A stretch of DNA of 64,000 nt from Flavobacteriaceae bacterium MAR_2009_75 (GTDB lineage: Bacteria; Bacteroidota; Bacteroidia; Flavobacteriales; Flavobacteriaceae): NCBI GenBank assembly GCA_002813285.1, contig PHTZ01000001.1:1076501-1140500 (forward strand). Reading direction: 5' to 3'. The notes beneath the pieces were generated by a model. It worked only from the letters and a program-made list of their open reading frames with translations, made no database searches and was not told where the DNA came from. The translations under genes and the position numbers were made by a program. This document shows, piece after piece, positions 17,160-27,272 of this stretch; positions within the stretch are counted from its first letter, which is position 1; every line of letters starts with the position of its first letter.

Positions 17160-18587
17160 ATGAAGATACTACTTACAGGGGCGAATGGTTATATCGGAAT
17201 GCGTTTGCTTCCCCAATTGTTGGAGGATGGTCATGAAGTTATCTGTACTGTTCGCGATGAGGGCCGTTTTTCGATTACGAAAGAAATGCGGTCTCAAATA
17301 GAGGTCTTGGAAATTGATTTTCTGAAGGAAGTTGAACAAGAAAAGATTCCTAAAGACATTGATGCCGCATACTTTCTAATACATTCGATGAGTGCCTCCA
17401 CCGACGCTTTCGATGAATTAGAAGCGAAAACCGCCCAAAATTTTAATGTCTATATGGGCCAGACAAAGGTAGAACAGGTTATTTATCTCAGCGGAATCGT
17501 CAATGAAGAGCGGCTTTCAAAGCACTTACAATCAAGAAAAAATGTAGAGAACATTTTATATGAAGGCCCCTTTAAACTCACCGTACTAAGGGCTGGTATC
17601 ATAGTGGGCTCCGGAAGCTCAAGTTTCGAGATCATTCGTGATCTGTGCGAGAAATTACCTGTTATGATTACCCCGAAATGGGTATTGACTAAAACACAGC
17701 CCATTGCCATTAGAGACATCATTACTTTTCTTACCGGTGTTTTGGGCAACAAAGACACCTATGACGATTCTTTTGACATAGCCGGACCCGATGTATTGAG
17801 CTATAAAGAAATGCTTGAAAAGTATGCCGAAGCCCGAGGGTTCAAAAATTGGATTTTTACCGTGCCCGTGATGACACCCAAACTATCGAGCTATTGGCTG
17901 TATTTCGTAACCTCTACCTCGTACAAATTGGCCATGAACCTCGTCGACAGTATGAAAATAGAGGTAATCGCTAAAGACAAAAGACTTCAAGAAATTCTGA
18001 ATATTCATCCACATACCTATAGCGAAGCCATTGATATGGCCTTCAAAAAAATAGAACAAAATTTGGTCATAAGCAGTTGGAAAGATAGCATGATCAGTGG
18101 CCGTTTTAAAAAAGACCTTGAAAAATACATTCAGGTGCCTAAATATGGAGTTTTAACCGACCACCAAAAAATTAAGGTCGAAGACCCCACAAGGGTACTG
18201 GAAAATATCTGGAGAATCGGCGGTGAAACAGGCTGGTATTACGGTAATTGGCTCTGGAAAATACGGGGATTTTTAGACAAGCTCTCCGGAGGTGTGGGAT
18301 TACGTCGTGGAAGAACGCACCCTAACAAACTTTTTGCCGGTGATTCGCTTGATTTTTGGCGTGTTCTATTAGCCGATAAAGAGGCTAAACGCCTATTACT
18401 CTTTGCAGAAATGAAATTACCTGGCGAGGCATGGTTAGAATTTAAAATTGATGATGACCAAATTCTACATCAAACTGCCACATTTCGACCAAGGGGCCTA
18501 AAGGGGCGTTTATATTGGTACAGTATTGTTCCATTTCATTATTTTATCTTCGGTGGTATGATTCGTAATATTGCGCGAAGTACCTAA
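17160..18587 (+). CDS. NAD(P)-binding SDR-like protein with C-terminal DUF2867
   Basis: 475 residues. Residues 1 to about 290 form an atypical SDR Rossmann domain with TGANGYIG (7-14) and YFLIHSMSAS; the active Tyr-x3-Lys is not obvious, as in the YbjT/NmrA-like group. From about residue 335 comes a DUF2867-type domain (ENIWRIGGETGWYYGNWLWK, then RRGRTHPNKLFAGDSLDFW, LPGEAWLEF). The architecture is common in Bacteroidota and Proteobacteria, with no firm substrate. Middle gene of a run with the 141-residue protein and the BCCT transporter. Confidence 0.88.
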   Translation: MKILLTGANGYIGMRLLPQLLEDGHEVICTVRDEGRFSITKEMRSQIEVLEIDFLKEVEQEKIPKDIDAAYFLIHSMSASTDAFDELEAKTAQNFNVYMGQTKVEQVIYLSGIVNEERLSKHLQSRKNVENILYEGPFKLTVLRAGIIVGSGSSSFEIIRDLCEKLPVMITPKWVLTKTQPIAIRDIITFLTGVLGNKDTYDDSFDIAGPDVLSYKEMLEKYAEARGFKNWIFTVPVMTPKLSSYWLYFVTSTSYKLAMNLVDSMKIEVIAKDKRLQEILNIHPHTYSEAIDMAFKKIEQNLVISSWKDSMISGRFKKDLEKYIQVPKYGVLTDHQKIKVEDPTRVLENIWRIGGETGWYYGNWLWKIRGFLDKLSGGVGLRRGRTHPNKLFAGDSLDFWRVLLADKEAKRLLLFAEMKLPGEAWLEFKIDDDQILHQTATFRPRGLKGRLYWYSIVPFHYFIFGGMIRNIARST

Positions 18588-18620
18588 AATCGATTATAGT
18601 AAAAGGTTCAAATACCAAAA

Positions 18621-20102
18621 ATGAAAATATTCAAAAACCCTTTGCTAGCCCTTTCCATTGGTTTTATTTTTCTGTTTACGCTTTGGGTATTTTTAGCGAC
18701 CGAAAGCAGTTATGAAGCCATAGAAATCGCTTCCATTTGGGTACGTAATTATTTCGGATATTTCTATCTTTATTTAGGCCTCGGCTGCGTACTTTTATTA
18801 TTGGGCATAGCATTTTCTCCCCTCGGTAAAATAAAATTAGGTAAGAAAAATGCAAGGCCCGAACATAGCCTTTGGGCCTGGACGGCCATGCTGTATAGTG
18901 CCGGAATGGGAGCTGGCATACTTCTGCGAGCGGTTCAAGAACCCGTCTTCATGCAGCAGAATCCACCTTACCCTTCTAAACTTTCACCAGAAACCCTGGC
19001 TCTCGAATTCACTTTTTATCAGTGGGGCTTTACTGCTTGGGCTTTTTACGGGCTATTTGCCATGGTGGTCGGTTACGCCCTCTTTGTACGGAAGAAAAGA
19101 GTATTGGTTAGCTCTACAATCGAAGATAATATAAAAAGCCCTACGGCTCTAATTGGTATAGATGTTATGACGGTAATTACTACTGTTTTCGGCCTTATTG
19201 CCGCAGTCGGCCTAGGCACGACGCAAATCAACGGGGGGCTGAATCATGTTTTTAAGACCGAATTGGGGTTGATTTCAACCTTGTTGTTGACCACATTAGT
19301 TTCCGCAATTGCCTTCGTTTCCGCTTGGCAGGGAGTCAATAAGGGTATAAAAGTTATCTCTAAACTCAATATTTTAATCACTGTAGCCATATTGCTGTTC
19401 ATATTTATCAACAGTGATACCAGTGCCATTCTACTCGCATTTCTAACGGCGACATGGCAGTACCTTATTGACTTTATACCAATGAGTTTAGCCTGGGGAA
19501 GGTACGACCCCGGTATTGCTTTTTTAACAGATTGGACCTTTTATTACTGGGCTTTTTGGTTGGCCTGGGCTCCATTTACAGGAATCTTTATAGCGCGAAT
19601 TTCGAAAGGCAGAACCTTAAGACAGTTATTATTAGGTGTTTTAATAATACCATCGTTGGGAACCTTCTTTTGGTTCTCGGTTTTCGGTGAATCATCATTT
19701 CAAATCATCGAATCTATGCAAACCTATAATGGTGAGTACGACAACGTGTTTTCTTCTATATTTATATTCTTTGAAAATTATCCCATGGCCACGGTACTCA
19801 ATTTTACGACCCTATTTTTACTGATCAGCTTTTTGGTCACTTCGGTAGATTCTGCAGTTTTTGTACTCAGCATGTTTGCAGATCGGGGCAAAAAGAACCC
19901 TAGCAAGAAGTACAGACTTATCTGGTCGGTCTTTATTCTAATGGCCACTATCGCCCTGCTTCTTTTGGGTAGCGCCAAACCCGATATCGATGTGCTCACC
20001 GCAGTTCAAAAACTGCTGGTAATTACCTCGTTGCCCTTTGCTCTTTTTATGGTGTTCATGGCATTTTCTTTCTTGATGGGGATTAGGAGGAACAAGGCAT
20101 AG
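18621..20102 (+). CDS. BCCT-family (betaine/choline/carnitine) transporter
   Basis: 493 residues with about 12 transmembrane helices. The family motif appears as WTAMLYSAGMGAGILLRAVQEP near residue 90, and the conserved helix-8 region as WAFWLAWAPFTGIFIARISKGRTLR. Typical members import glycine betaine or related quaternary amines for osmoprotection. The usual aromatic substrate box is altered (LLRAVQEP where many have FWxxxEP), so the ligand may differ. It lies 33 bases after the SDR/DUF2867 gene and is probably co-transcribed. Confidence 0.88.
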   Translation: MKIFKNPLLALSIGFIFLFTLWVFLATESSYEAIEIASIWVRNYFGYFYLYLGLGCVLLLLGIAFSPLGKIKLGKKNARPEHSLWAWTAMLYSAGMGAGILLRAVQEPVFMQQNPPYPSKLSPETLALEFTFYQWGFTAWAFYGLFAMVVGYALFVRKKRVLVSSTIEDNIKSPTALIGIDVMTVITTVFGLIAAVGLGTTQINGGLNHVFKTELGLISTLLLTTLVSAIAFVSAWQGVNKGIKVISKLNILITVAILLFIFINSDTSAILLAFLTATWQYLIDFIPMSLAWGRYDPGIAFLTDWTFYYWAFWLAWAPFTGIFIARISKGRTLRQLLLGVLIIPSLGTFFWFSVFGESSFQIIESMQTYNGEYDNVFSSIFIFFENYPMATVLNFTTLFLLISFLVTSVDSAVFVLSMFADRGKKNPSKKYRLIWSVFILMATIALLLLGSAKPDIDVLTAVQKLLVITSLPFALFMVFMAFSFLMGIRRNKA

Positions 20103-20316
20103 TTTACATACCTAGGAATAGATTTCAATATTTATTCTGACACCTCCAATATGTTCAATGACAAAAAACACGGCCCCAGCTCATATATTATAGAGGTTTA
20201 GGGTTTAGTTTCAACTAGTATCATTGCGATTAATGCAATTCTTATTTATTATATTTAGTTAAAATAATTTAAACTCTACCCCCACCTAGTTTCATAATCC
20301 GTTTAAGATATAGCAG

Positions 20317-21120
20317 GTGAAAAATGCAGATGTAAAAATTTCTAGGATAAGTCAAAAAATATCATCTATATCAGATGGGGAATATTACTCCGTTTGCTGG
20401 ATCAAAGATGGTGTAAGTTCCATAGAAATCAATCAAACGAAATTTATAGATATTTCGAATTCCATTTTCTTCTTGCAGCCCAACTATAATTGGACCATAA
20501 CTAATGAATGTGTCGAGAACTCTTCTGGCTATGTTCTTTATTTGCCAAAATCTATTCTTGAAAACCCTACCTTCAAAAATCTACATATAACCGAAGTACG
20601 TCTCTTCGGCGATAGCGAAATACCGAAAATTACTTTGGCCCCGGGTATTGAAAAACGGGTTCAATCCATAGTAGAAATGATAGACGAACTTGTCAGCACC
20701 AATCTGAAAAATCGAGATGATGCCATTTTAGCGCTCTTACATACATTTTTTGTCTACTGTGATGGCAAGTGTAATATTAAAACTACTATTACAGACAATA
20801 ACTCAAAATCTTCATTGGTATACAAATTCAAAAGACTCATTGACGAACGCATCTGTAGACATCATAGAATAAGTGATTATGCCGATATGCTTCATATCTC
20901 TGACAAATATTTGAACGAATGCGTTAAAGATGTTCTTGGAGTAAACGCCAAATCTCTTATAGATGAACAATTGATTATGCGCTCTAGACATCAATTAAAA
21001 TTCTCTGACTTGGTCATAAAGGAAATCGCTTTCAATTTGGGATTCTCATCCCCCGACTACTTTAGCTCTTTCGTAAAAAAACATACTGGCTTAACACCTA
21101 CACAGTTAAGAAAGGAGTAA
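20317..21120 (+). CDS. AraC-family transcriptional regulator
   Basis: 267 residues starting at GTG (no ATG is available near the start of homologous sequence). The N-terminal two thirds is an AraC-type sensing part without clear cupin motifs (SDGEYYSVCWIKDGVSSIEI). The C-terminal double HTH (about 170-266) includes ISDYADMLHISDKYLNECVK and IKEIAFNLGFSSPDYFSSFVKK, then TGLTPTQLRK. The cupin gene starts 92 bases downstream and may be its target. The 214 bases before it hold no other gene. Confidence 0.88.
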   Translation: MKNADVKISRISQKISSISDGEYYSVCWIKDGVSSIEINQTKFIDISNSIFFLQPNYNWTITNECVENSSGYVLYLPKSILENPTFKNLHITEVRLFGDSEIPKITLAPGIEKRVQSIVEMIDELVSTNLKNRDDAILALLHTFFVYCDGKCNIKTTITDNNSKSSLVYKFKRLIDERICRHHRISDYADMLHISDKYLNECVKDVLGVNAKSLIDEQLIMRSRHQLKFSDLVIKEIAFNLGFSSPDYFSSFVKKHTGLTPTQLRKE

Positions 21121-21212
21121 CCGTTCGGAAATTCTAGGGTATTACCGTATTTATCTAAATATTGCAATGTTCATCTATCCATACCTTGCCCAAGAACATT
21201 AAAATTTATAAA

Positions 21213-21761
21213 ATGGATAGAAAGAAATTCATTCGCACCACGGGCTTAGGCCTCGGGTTAACCCTTGTACCTGGTTTCGGCTCATGTCAGAACCTCTCTG
21301 AAAATCTGAATGCCCACACCGACCTGAGTTCTAAGATCATTAGAGATCAAGAGGGAGAATTGCTCAATGTTATCGGAGATATACAAACCCACAAACTAGT
21401 AGGAAGCGATACTGGAAACCAAATAGTTGAGTGCGTCGACGATGTCGAACCCGGAGTAGGTATTCCACCGCATGTTCATACGAAAGAGGACGAAATTTTT
21501 AGGGTCATTAAAGGCGAAGTTGAAATCATGGTAGATGGTAAAACTACTATTCTGAAAGCAGGTGATATTGCTTTTGCTCCAAAAAACTTGCCTCATTCAT
21601 GGATGGTGGTCGGCAGTGAAAAAGCTAAAATGATTACCAGTGCATTTCCTGCAGGAATCGAGAAAATGTTTCAAGAACTTTCTGAATTACCCCAAGGGCA
21701 ACAACCTGATTTTGCCAAAGTCGCCGAAATATGCACAAGGCACGGCGTCAATTTTGTTTAA
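21213..21761 (+). CDS. exported cupin-domain protein
   Basis: 182 residues from the ATG at 21213. An earlier in-frame ATG at 21162 would add 17 residues in front of what is clearly an export signal (DRKKFIRTTGLGLGLTLVPG), so the later start is preferred. The signal resembles a Tat leader with KK for RR and ends at FGSC, so it could also be lipidated. The single cupin barrel has PPHVHTKEDEIFRVIKGEVE (His ligands and Glu) and LPHSW, the usual metal-binding set. Enzymatic role unknown. It follows the AraC regulator. Confidence 0.85.
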   Translation: MDRKKFIRTTGLGLGLTLVPGFGSCQNLSENLNAHTDLSSKIIRDQEGELLNVIGDIQTHKLVGSDTGNQIVECVDDVEPGVGIPPHVHTKEDEIFRVIKGEVEIMVDGKTTILKAGDIAFAPKNLPHSWMVVGSEKAKMITSAFPAGIEKMFQELSELPQGQQPDFAKVAEICTRHGVNFV

Positions 21762-21828
21762 AACAACCTTTTCTAACTGAGCTACTACTTCCCCCGTTAA
21801 TAAATTATAATAACTCATCAACAATCGT

Positions 21829-21860
21829 TTTGACCTTCATCGAGTAAACTTTTACTTTTA
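21829..21860 (+). promoter_or_regulatory. thyA promoter
   Basis: TTTG at 21829-21832 and TACTTTTA at 21853-21860 are 20 bases apart, one base off the Bacteroidota consensus in the -7 box. The thyA ATG follows 8 bases later. Confidence 0.5.
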
Positions 21861-21868
21861 CGTTTAAG

Positions 21869-22693
21869 ATGAAACAATATCACGATTTACTTCAACATGT
21901 ACTCGAAAGTGGTAACCAAAAAGGCGACCGAACGGGTACCGGTACCAAAAGTGTTTTTGGCTACCAGATGCGCTTTGACCTTAGTAAGGGCTTCCCCATG
22001 GTCACCACGAAAAAATTGCATCTAAAATCTATTATTTACGAACTTTTATGGTTTTTGAAAGGCGATACCAATATTGGCTACCTTCAAGAGAATGGTGTTC
22101 GTATTTGGAACGAGTGGGCAGATGATAATGGCGACCTTGGCCCAGTGTACGGTCATCAATGGCGTAATTGGAACGACGATGAAATCGACCAAATCAAAGA
22201 AGTTATTCACTCCTTAAAAAATAATCCGAACAGTAGACGAATGTTGGTATCTGCCTGGAACCCAAGTGTGTTACCCGACACTTCAAAATCTTTCTCAGAA
22301 AATGTCGCCAATGGTAAAGCGGCCTTACCCCCTTGCCATGCATTTTTCCAATTTTACGTTGCAGACGGCAAACTATCATGTCAATTGTACCAAAGAAGCG
22401 CCGACATCTTTTTAGGCGTGCCTTTTAACATTGCCTCCTATGCACTATTTACCATGATGATGGCCCAAGTCTGCGGTTATGAGGCCGGTGATTTCGTTCA
22501 TACTTTTGGAGATGCCCATATCTATAACAATCATATGGAGCAGGTAGAACTGCAATTAAACAGAGAGCCAAGGCCTTTACCCAAAATGATTCTAAATCCG
22601 GAAATTGAAGATATATTCGATTTTAAATTTGATGACTTTACATTGGTCGACTATGATCCGCACCCCCATATTAAGGGTATCGTAGCGGTCTAG
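21869..22693 (+). CDS. thyA: thymidylate synthase
   Basis: 274 residues. Converts dUMP to dTMP with methylene-THF. The catalytic cysteine is Cys156 in [11 protein letters not shown]; the phosphate-binding Arg segment RTGTG starts at residue 21, and [18 protein letters not shown] and [11 protein letters not shown] are in place. An insertion of a few residues before the catalytic loop ([16 protein letters not shown]) explains the length slightly above the common 264. Dihydrofolate reductase, which recycles its product, is encoded at 29356. Confidence 0.98.
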   Translation: MKQYHDLLQHVLESGNQKGDRTGTGTKSVFGYQMRFDLSKGFPMVTTKKLHLKSIIYELLWFLKGDTNIGYLQENGVRIWNEWADDNGDLGPVYGHQWRNWNDDEIDQIKEVIHSLKNNPNSRRMLVSAWNPSVLPDTSKSFSENVANGKAALPPCHAFFQFYVADGKLSCQLYQRSADIFLGVPFNIASYALFTMMMAQVCGYEAGDFVHTFGDAHIYNNHMEQVELQLNREPRPLPKMILNPEIEDIFDFKFDDFTLVDYDPHPHIKGIVAV

Positions 22694-22714
22694 AACAATA
22701 ATTACAAGACATAA

Positions 22715-22756
22715 AAAATCCGGATATAGCTTAAATCAATGCTATATCCGGATTTT
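22715..22756. terminator. bidirectional terminator between thyA and the DUF6807 gene
   Basis: AAAATCCGGATATAGC and its complement form a 16-bp perfect stem with a 10-base loop and T-rich ends on both strands, serving two convergent genes. Confidence 0.9.
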
Positions 22757-22758
22757 GT

Positions 22759-23856
22759 TTATTGCTCTGAAAACTTTAAAAACATTACGTTCAAATCTTC
22801 TTGGTTCAATTCACCATTGGCTACTACAATACGATGTTTGAAAGTAGTACTATCACCTTTATCCAACTTAAAATTCAAGCTTTCAGCACCCTCACTGAAC
22901 ACCTCTTGCCCAAGTGGGTTGGCAGCAAAAAGGCCGTAGCCCCTCGAGTGCCAATACGTAGGATGCCCGACATTTGACTTATGGTCGATAATGGCCAAGG
23001 CTATTTTTTCGTCTTCAATATTCGAATAAAGATTTACCCAATTCGAACGTTTGCCCCAAGTATCCAATCCTTCGATACCATCGGCATTTACATAATTACC
23101 ATTGACACCTTCATTATTGAGTTTTGCCACGGGGGTAGGGTTTCCATTTGCATCTGTGAAAATAGATGGTTTATCTGAAGGCAGCTCTAAAGCTCTAGTT
23201 ACTCGTATACCCAACATACCTTCTTTATTATCTTTAAACAAGACATCTTCAGAAGCTGCAGTAAGTGTCGTAATTCTATCAATGGTGTATACCGAATCTT
23301 TTCCTCTAAAGACAAAAGTTGTATTTTCTTTAAGTAGAACTTTACCTTCAGGTGATTCCCAATCCATTGCTACCTTTAAACTTGCTTGATCATCACCATC
23401 TTCTGTGGCCTCAATACTCTTATGAACTATAGTGCCATACTTAGCACGATCCTCGACTTTTATCGAGTCAGAATTGTTCCAAAAATCGAGTCCGTTCACT
23501 TCACCATAATTGAACCATACCCCTACATGATGAGGGTGGTCTACACGCTCGCCCGTTGAAGGTTCTAAAGGAAATTTACGGGTAATTTTAGTGCCCGCTG
23601 GTGTTACCAAAGGATAGAGCACCGGTTTTTTGATATTCTCAGGATATTGGTATGCGGTAAACAACTTACCATCGATCATAACCTCAACCATTTTATCAGC
23701 TTCATTTTTTACCAGTTTAATTCTTTTCTCGGCATCTTCTGACATAGCTGTCGTTTCTTCTTTTTTGGATTCTTCTTTACAGGAAATCAAACATATGGCG
23801 AAGCACAATGTAATCGTTTGCACAACGGTGCGGAATTTTAAAGAACTTGAAATCAT
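22759..23856 (-). CDS. DUF6807 (PmoA-like) family lipoprotein
   Basis: 365 residues from the ATG at 23856; an upstream in-frame ATG at 23895 would add 13 residues before the signal and is less likely. The signal ends in LISC, then a Lys/Glu-rich linker, then a large beta-sandwich with HPHHVGVWFNYGEVNGLDFW, typical of the PF14100 family (named after a methane monooxygenase-linked protein but found mostly beside sugar and DUF1080 genes in Bacteroidota). A DUF1080 gene lies just upstream on the same strand (2 bases from the longer start), supporting a shared carbohydrate role. Activity unknown. Confidence 0.85.
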   Translation of the reverse strand: MISSSLKFRTVVQTITLCFAICLISCKEESKKEETTAMSEDAEKRIKLVKNEADKMVEVMIDGKLFTAYQYPENIKKPVLYPLVTPAGTKITRKFPLEPSTGERVDHPHHVGVWFNYGEVNGLDFWNNSDSIKVEDRAKYGTIVHKSIEATEDGDDQASLKVAMDWESPEGKVLLKENTTFVFRGKDSVYTIDRITTLTAASEDVLFKDNKEGMLGIRVTRALELPSDKPSIFTDANGNPTPVAKLNNEGVNGNYVNADGIEGLDTWGKRSNWVNLYSNIEDEKIALAIIDHKSNVGHPTYWHSRGYGLFAANPLGQEVFSEGAESLNFKLDKGDSTTFKHRIVVANGELNQEDLNVMFLKFSEQ

Positions 23857-23897
23857 TTTTGTATATAGTTTGTATTTGATTATCATTGATAACAACG

Positions 23898-24497
23898 TTA
23901 GTTGAGGCTGGCAATTTTTATATTGCGGAAACTGGTTGTCATATCTCGCCCCGGGTGCAATTGCAATCCTATCGGGCCTTCTTCTGGCACATTTGAAGAT
24001 TCATAGGTAACTACTTCTTGACCATTGAGCCAAACCGTATAAATGTTATCGACCACTTTTATCTTAATGGTGTTCCATTCGTTCGGTTTTAAAATATCGG
24101 CCACGCCTTCCGCTTCAACAGGGTAACCTTTGCCGACAATATATGGTGAACCTGTCATATCTCGTTTTAAAGAGCCAGAAATACCCATCTGAATCTGCTG
24201 CGCTTCTTCTCTTAAGAAAATACCTGTATCAACAGTACCCTCTCCATAAAGAAAATCAGTTTCAACTACGAAATCGTTATAGTTTTTATCTGTCCATAAA
24301 ATAGAGCCAGTTTTTTCAGGGTCACTTTTGGCGAAGAGCACGCCGTCGTTGACAGACCACCAAACATTATTTTCAGGTACGACCCAACCCTTTAAATTTT
24401 TACCATTGAAGGCTTTTTTAAGTTTAACCTCTTGTGCATAGGTATATTGCGACGCACTTAAAATCAGTGCCAGCAATAACCAAATCTTTCTTTTCAT
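23898..24497 (-). CDS. secreted DUF1080 / 3-keto-disaccharide hydrolase-like protein
   Basis: 199 residues with a standard signal peptide (cleavage after YTYAQ, about residue 22). The DUF1080 core is complete: FNGKNLKGWVVP, VDTGIFLREE, EWNTIKIKVVDNIYTVWLNGQ and LQLHPGRDM. Unlike the protein at 514-1269 it has no lipobox, so it should be soluble in the periplasm or secreted. First gene of a two-gene minus-strand unit with the DUF6807 lipoprotein. Confidence 0.87.
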   Translation of the reverse strand: MKRKIWLLLALILSASQYTYAQEVKLKKAFNGKNLKGWVVPENNVWWSVNDGVLFAKSDPEKTGSILWTDKNYNDFVVETDFLYGEGTVDTGIFLREEAQQIQMGISGSLKRDMTGSPYIVGKGYPVEAEGVADILKPNEWNTIKIKVVDNIYTVWLNGQEVVTYESSNVPEEGPIGLQLHPGRDMTTSFRNIKIASLN

Positions 24498-24650
24498 CCT
24501 TTTAGTTTTAGTGTTGATTATGCCATGAAAATAGGCAATTATTTGTTATTCTTAATTACGCGCACCTATTATTTGCGTTAACCTAAAGATTATATGCGAT
24601 AATTTTGAAAACATCATATTATGTATCTTTAAAAAGTAATTTATTTGCCG

Positions 24651-25811
24651 ATGATACTTACCGATACACTCTTAGATTTTTTTCTGGAGACCCGAAAACA
24701 TACAGAGCACATTTGTCAACCTTTAGAGATTGAAGATTATGTCGTTCAACCCATTATTGATGTTTCTCCGCCGAAATGGCATTTGGGCCATTCGACCTGG
24801 TTTTTCGAGGAATTTATACTGAAACCTCATGCAGAGAATTACAGATTGTTCTCAGAAGACTTCGCTTTTGTTTTCAATAGCTACTATGAGACCGTAGGTA
24901 AACGGGTGATACGTTCAGACAGAGGTAATCTATCGAGGCCCTCGGTAGAGAAAGTTTATGAATACAGGTCATATGTTACCGATGCTATTAATAGGTTATT
25001 TGCAGACGAACAAAGTCAGCAGTTAAATGATTTACTTGAAATCGGTATACACCATGAAAAGCAACATCAAGAGTTATTGATTACCGACATCAAGTATATT
25101 TTGGGCAACAACCCGTTATTGCCTATTTATTCAGAAAATTTCGAGGAACATTTGGTTGAAAATCATGAGCAAGATTGGATACAGGTGGTCGAGGGCATTT
25201 ATGAAATCGGGCATGATTCGGAAGATTTCTGTTACGATAATGAACTAGGCAGACATAAGGTGTATCTTCAACCTTTTGAAATTTCAAATAAATTAGTGAC
25301 CAATGGTGAGTTTATTGCCTTCATTTCAGCAGGTGGATATAATAACTTTGAACTTTGGCATGCCGAAGGTTGGGATTGGATCAACCAAAACAACACAAAA
25401 TCACCACTATATTGGCATAATATTGATGGCGAATGGTTCTATTATACCATGAACGGTTTACAAAAAGTGAATCCTGCAGCTCCGGCTACCCATATCTCTT
25501 ACTATGAAGCTTTTGCCTTTGCCCAATGGAAAGGGTATAGATTACCTACCGAATTCGAATGGGAAACGGCTCAGAAATACTTTCCTTGGGGGGCAAGATG
25601 GGAGTGGACGGAAAGTGCTTATCTACCATACCCCAATTATCAAAAAGCCGAGGGTGCACTCGGTGAATACAACGGTAAATTTATGGTCAATCAAAAAGTA
25701 CTTCGTGGCGCTTCCGTAGCTACATCTAAGAAACATACAAGACATACCTACCGTAATTTTTTCCAGCCTTCTTTAAGGTGGCAATTTACAGGCCTTCGCT
25801 TGGCACGTTAG
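24651..25811 (+). CDS. egtB: ergothioneine biosynthesis protein EgtB (sulfoxide synthase)
   Basis: 386 residues from the ATG at 24651 (a TTG two codons earlier is possible). EgtB is a non-haem iron enzyme joining a thiol to N-trimethylhistidine with O2. The N-terminal DinB-like domain supplies iron ligands in HLGHSTWFFEEF and HHEKQHQELL; the C-terminal FGE-sulfatase domain has YRLPTEFEWETA and VLRGAS, and ends FTGLRLAR. egtD follows 37 bases downstream. No egtA or egtC is present nearby, which suggests use of cysteine rather than gamma-glutamylcysteine. Confidence 0.94.
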   Translation: MILTDTLLDFFLETRKHTEHICQPLEIEDYVVQPIIDVSPPKWHLGHSTWFFEEFILKPHAENYRLFSEDFAFVFNSYYETVGKRVIRSDRGNLSRPSVEKVYEYRSYVTDAINRLFADEQSQQLNDLLEIGIHHEKQHQELLITDIKYILGNNPLLPIYSENFEEHLVENHEQDWIQVVEGIYEIGHDSEDFCYDNELGRHKVYLQPFEISNKLVTNGEFIAFISAGGYNNFELWHAEGWDWINQNNTKSPLYWHNIDGEWFYYTMNGLQKVNPAAPATHISYYEAFAFAQWKGYRLPTEFEWETAQKYFPWGARWEWTESAYLPYPNYQKAEGALGEYNGKFMVNQKVLRGASVATSKKHTRHTYRNFFQPSLRWQFTGLRLAR

Positions 25812-25848
25812 GCTGTATGTTTTATTTACTGAACACGACTATATTATT

Positions 25849-26823
25849 ATGCAAGAAACCATCACCCCTACTAAAGAAACACTTTTTGAAAAAGAGATAC
25901 GCCAAGGCCTAACTGATTTTCCAAAACATTTGTCGTCAAAATATTTTTACGACGAGAAGGGAGATGCGCTTTTTCAAGCCATAATGAATATGCCAGAATA
26001 CTATCTTACCGATTGTGAGTTTGATATTCTGACTCAGTACCGTTCTGAAATCGGCACACTTTTTTCTTCTGATGACAAACCTTTTAAGCTAATCGAATTG
26101 GGTGCGGGTGATGGGAAAAAGACCAAAATTCTTTTAAAATATTTTTCCGAAGAAAAGTATAGATTTAAGTACCAACCTATCGATATTAGTCAAAGTGTAC
26201 TTAACGGATTGAAAAAATCATTATCAGAAGAACTTCCTCAGGTGAACATGGTACCTAAACAGGGTACCTATTTCGAGGCCTTGAAGGAAATAAACGATGA
26301 AAACGGAACTCGAAAAGTCATACTTTTTTTAGGTTCGAATATTGGCAATCTTCTACATGATCAGGCTATTGAGTCTCTTAAAAGTGTAGAAGAGCTGATG
26401 CATGAAGATGACCTTTTCTTTTTAGGGTGTGATTTAAAAAAGAATCCGCAGACCATTTTAGATGCATATAACGACAAAGCCGGTATTACCGCCAAGTTCA
26501 ATAAAAATATTCTTGCCAGAATAAATTCAGAGCTTGATGCCAACTTTGATTTAGATACATTCAGGCACTGGGAAGTCTACGACCCTGAAACTGGTACGGC
26601 CAAGAGCTATTTAATCTCTGAGACTGCGCAAACAGTAAGAATTGAAAAACTAAATCTAGAAATCTCTTTCTCCCCTTGGGAAACTATACATACAGAAATA
26701 TCACAGAAATACGATGATGCGACCGTCAAATGGTTGGCCGAACAATCAGGTTTCGAGATTTACGAACAATATGCGGACAAAAACAACTATTACAAAAACT
26801 TTGTGCTACGTACCGCCCGTTAA
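25849..26823 (+). CDS. egtD: L-histidine N-alpha-methyltransferase EgtD
   Basis: 324 residues, SAM-dependent. Trimethylates histidine to hercynine, the first step to ergothioneine. The SAM-binding loop IELGAGDGKKT lies near residue 82; the opening LSSKYFYDEKGDALFQAIMN and the histidine-binding MPEYYLTDCE are characteristic, as are FLGSNIGN and the closing tail of acidic/aromatic residues. Product feeds EgtB, encoded just upstream. Confidence 0.95.
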   Translation: MQETITPTKETLFEKEIRQGLTDFPKHLSSKYFYDEKGDALFQAIMNMPEYYLTDCEFDILTQYRSEIGTLFSSDDKPFKLIELGAGDGKKTKILLKYFSEEKYRFKYQPIDISQSVLNGLKKSLSEELPQVNMVPKQGTYFEALKEINDENGTRKVILFLGSNIGNLLHDQAIESLKSVEELMHEDDLFFLGCDLKKNPQTILDAYNDKAGITAKFNKNILARINSELDANFDLDTFRHWEVYDPETGTAKSYLISETAQTVRIEKLNLEISFSPWETIHTEISQKYDDATVKWLAEQSGFEIYEQYADKNNYYKNFVLRTAR

Positions 26824-26887
26824 AGCGGGTAAGTTTCAAATGCTTTTAACGACGTAACTCGTATGGTAAATTTAAAAAAATGGGAAA

Positions 26888-27169
26888 ATGAAAGCAATTT
26901 GGAATGATACTGTTATCGCCGAGAGCGATGACACTTTAGTAATTGAGAACAATCACTATTTTCCTGCTGAAAGTATAGATAAGCAATATTTTAAAGAAAG
27001 CACCAGTCATACGACATGCCCGTGGAAAGGTGTAGCTTCGTATTATACCATAGAAATCAATGGAAAAATTAACAAAGATGCAGCATGGTATTACCCCGAA
27101 GTAAGTGAGCTTGCCAAAGACATTAAAGGCAGGGTTGCCTTTTGGAAAGGGGTGAAAATTGAGCCATAA
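26888..27169 (+). CDS. DUF427 domain protein
   Basis: 93 residues with the full DUF427 fold (ESDDTLVIENNHYFPAES, CPWKGVASYYTIEI, AAWYYPEVSE, VAFWKGVKIEP). The Cys in TCPWKG is conserved in the family. No activity is established. It lies 64 bases after egtD on the same strand and before a shared terminator, so it is probably transcribed with the ergothioneine genes; whether it takes part in thiol-histidine chemistry is open. Confidence 0.85.
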   Translation: MKAIWNDTVIAESDDTLVIENNHYFPAESIDKQYFKESTSHTTCPWKGVASYYTIEINGKINKDAAWYYPEVSELAKDIKGRVAFWKGVKIEP

Positions 27170-27214
27170 AGCTCCTCCTAACGAACAGTAGAAGCTGCTA
27201 GATAATTTAAAAAA

Positions 27215-27251
27215 TAAAAGCCGGTAACGTTTTCAAAACGAAGCCGGCTTT
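27215..27251. terminator. bidirectional terminator
   Basis: AAAGCCGG pairs with CCGGCTTT; an inner CGTTTT/AAAACG can extend the stem. It lies between the convergent DUF427 and CBM48 genes. Confidence 0.75.
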
Positions 27252-27272
27252 CATATTGCTCTTGACTAGTAA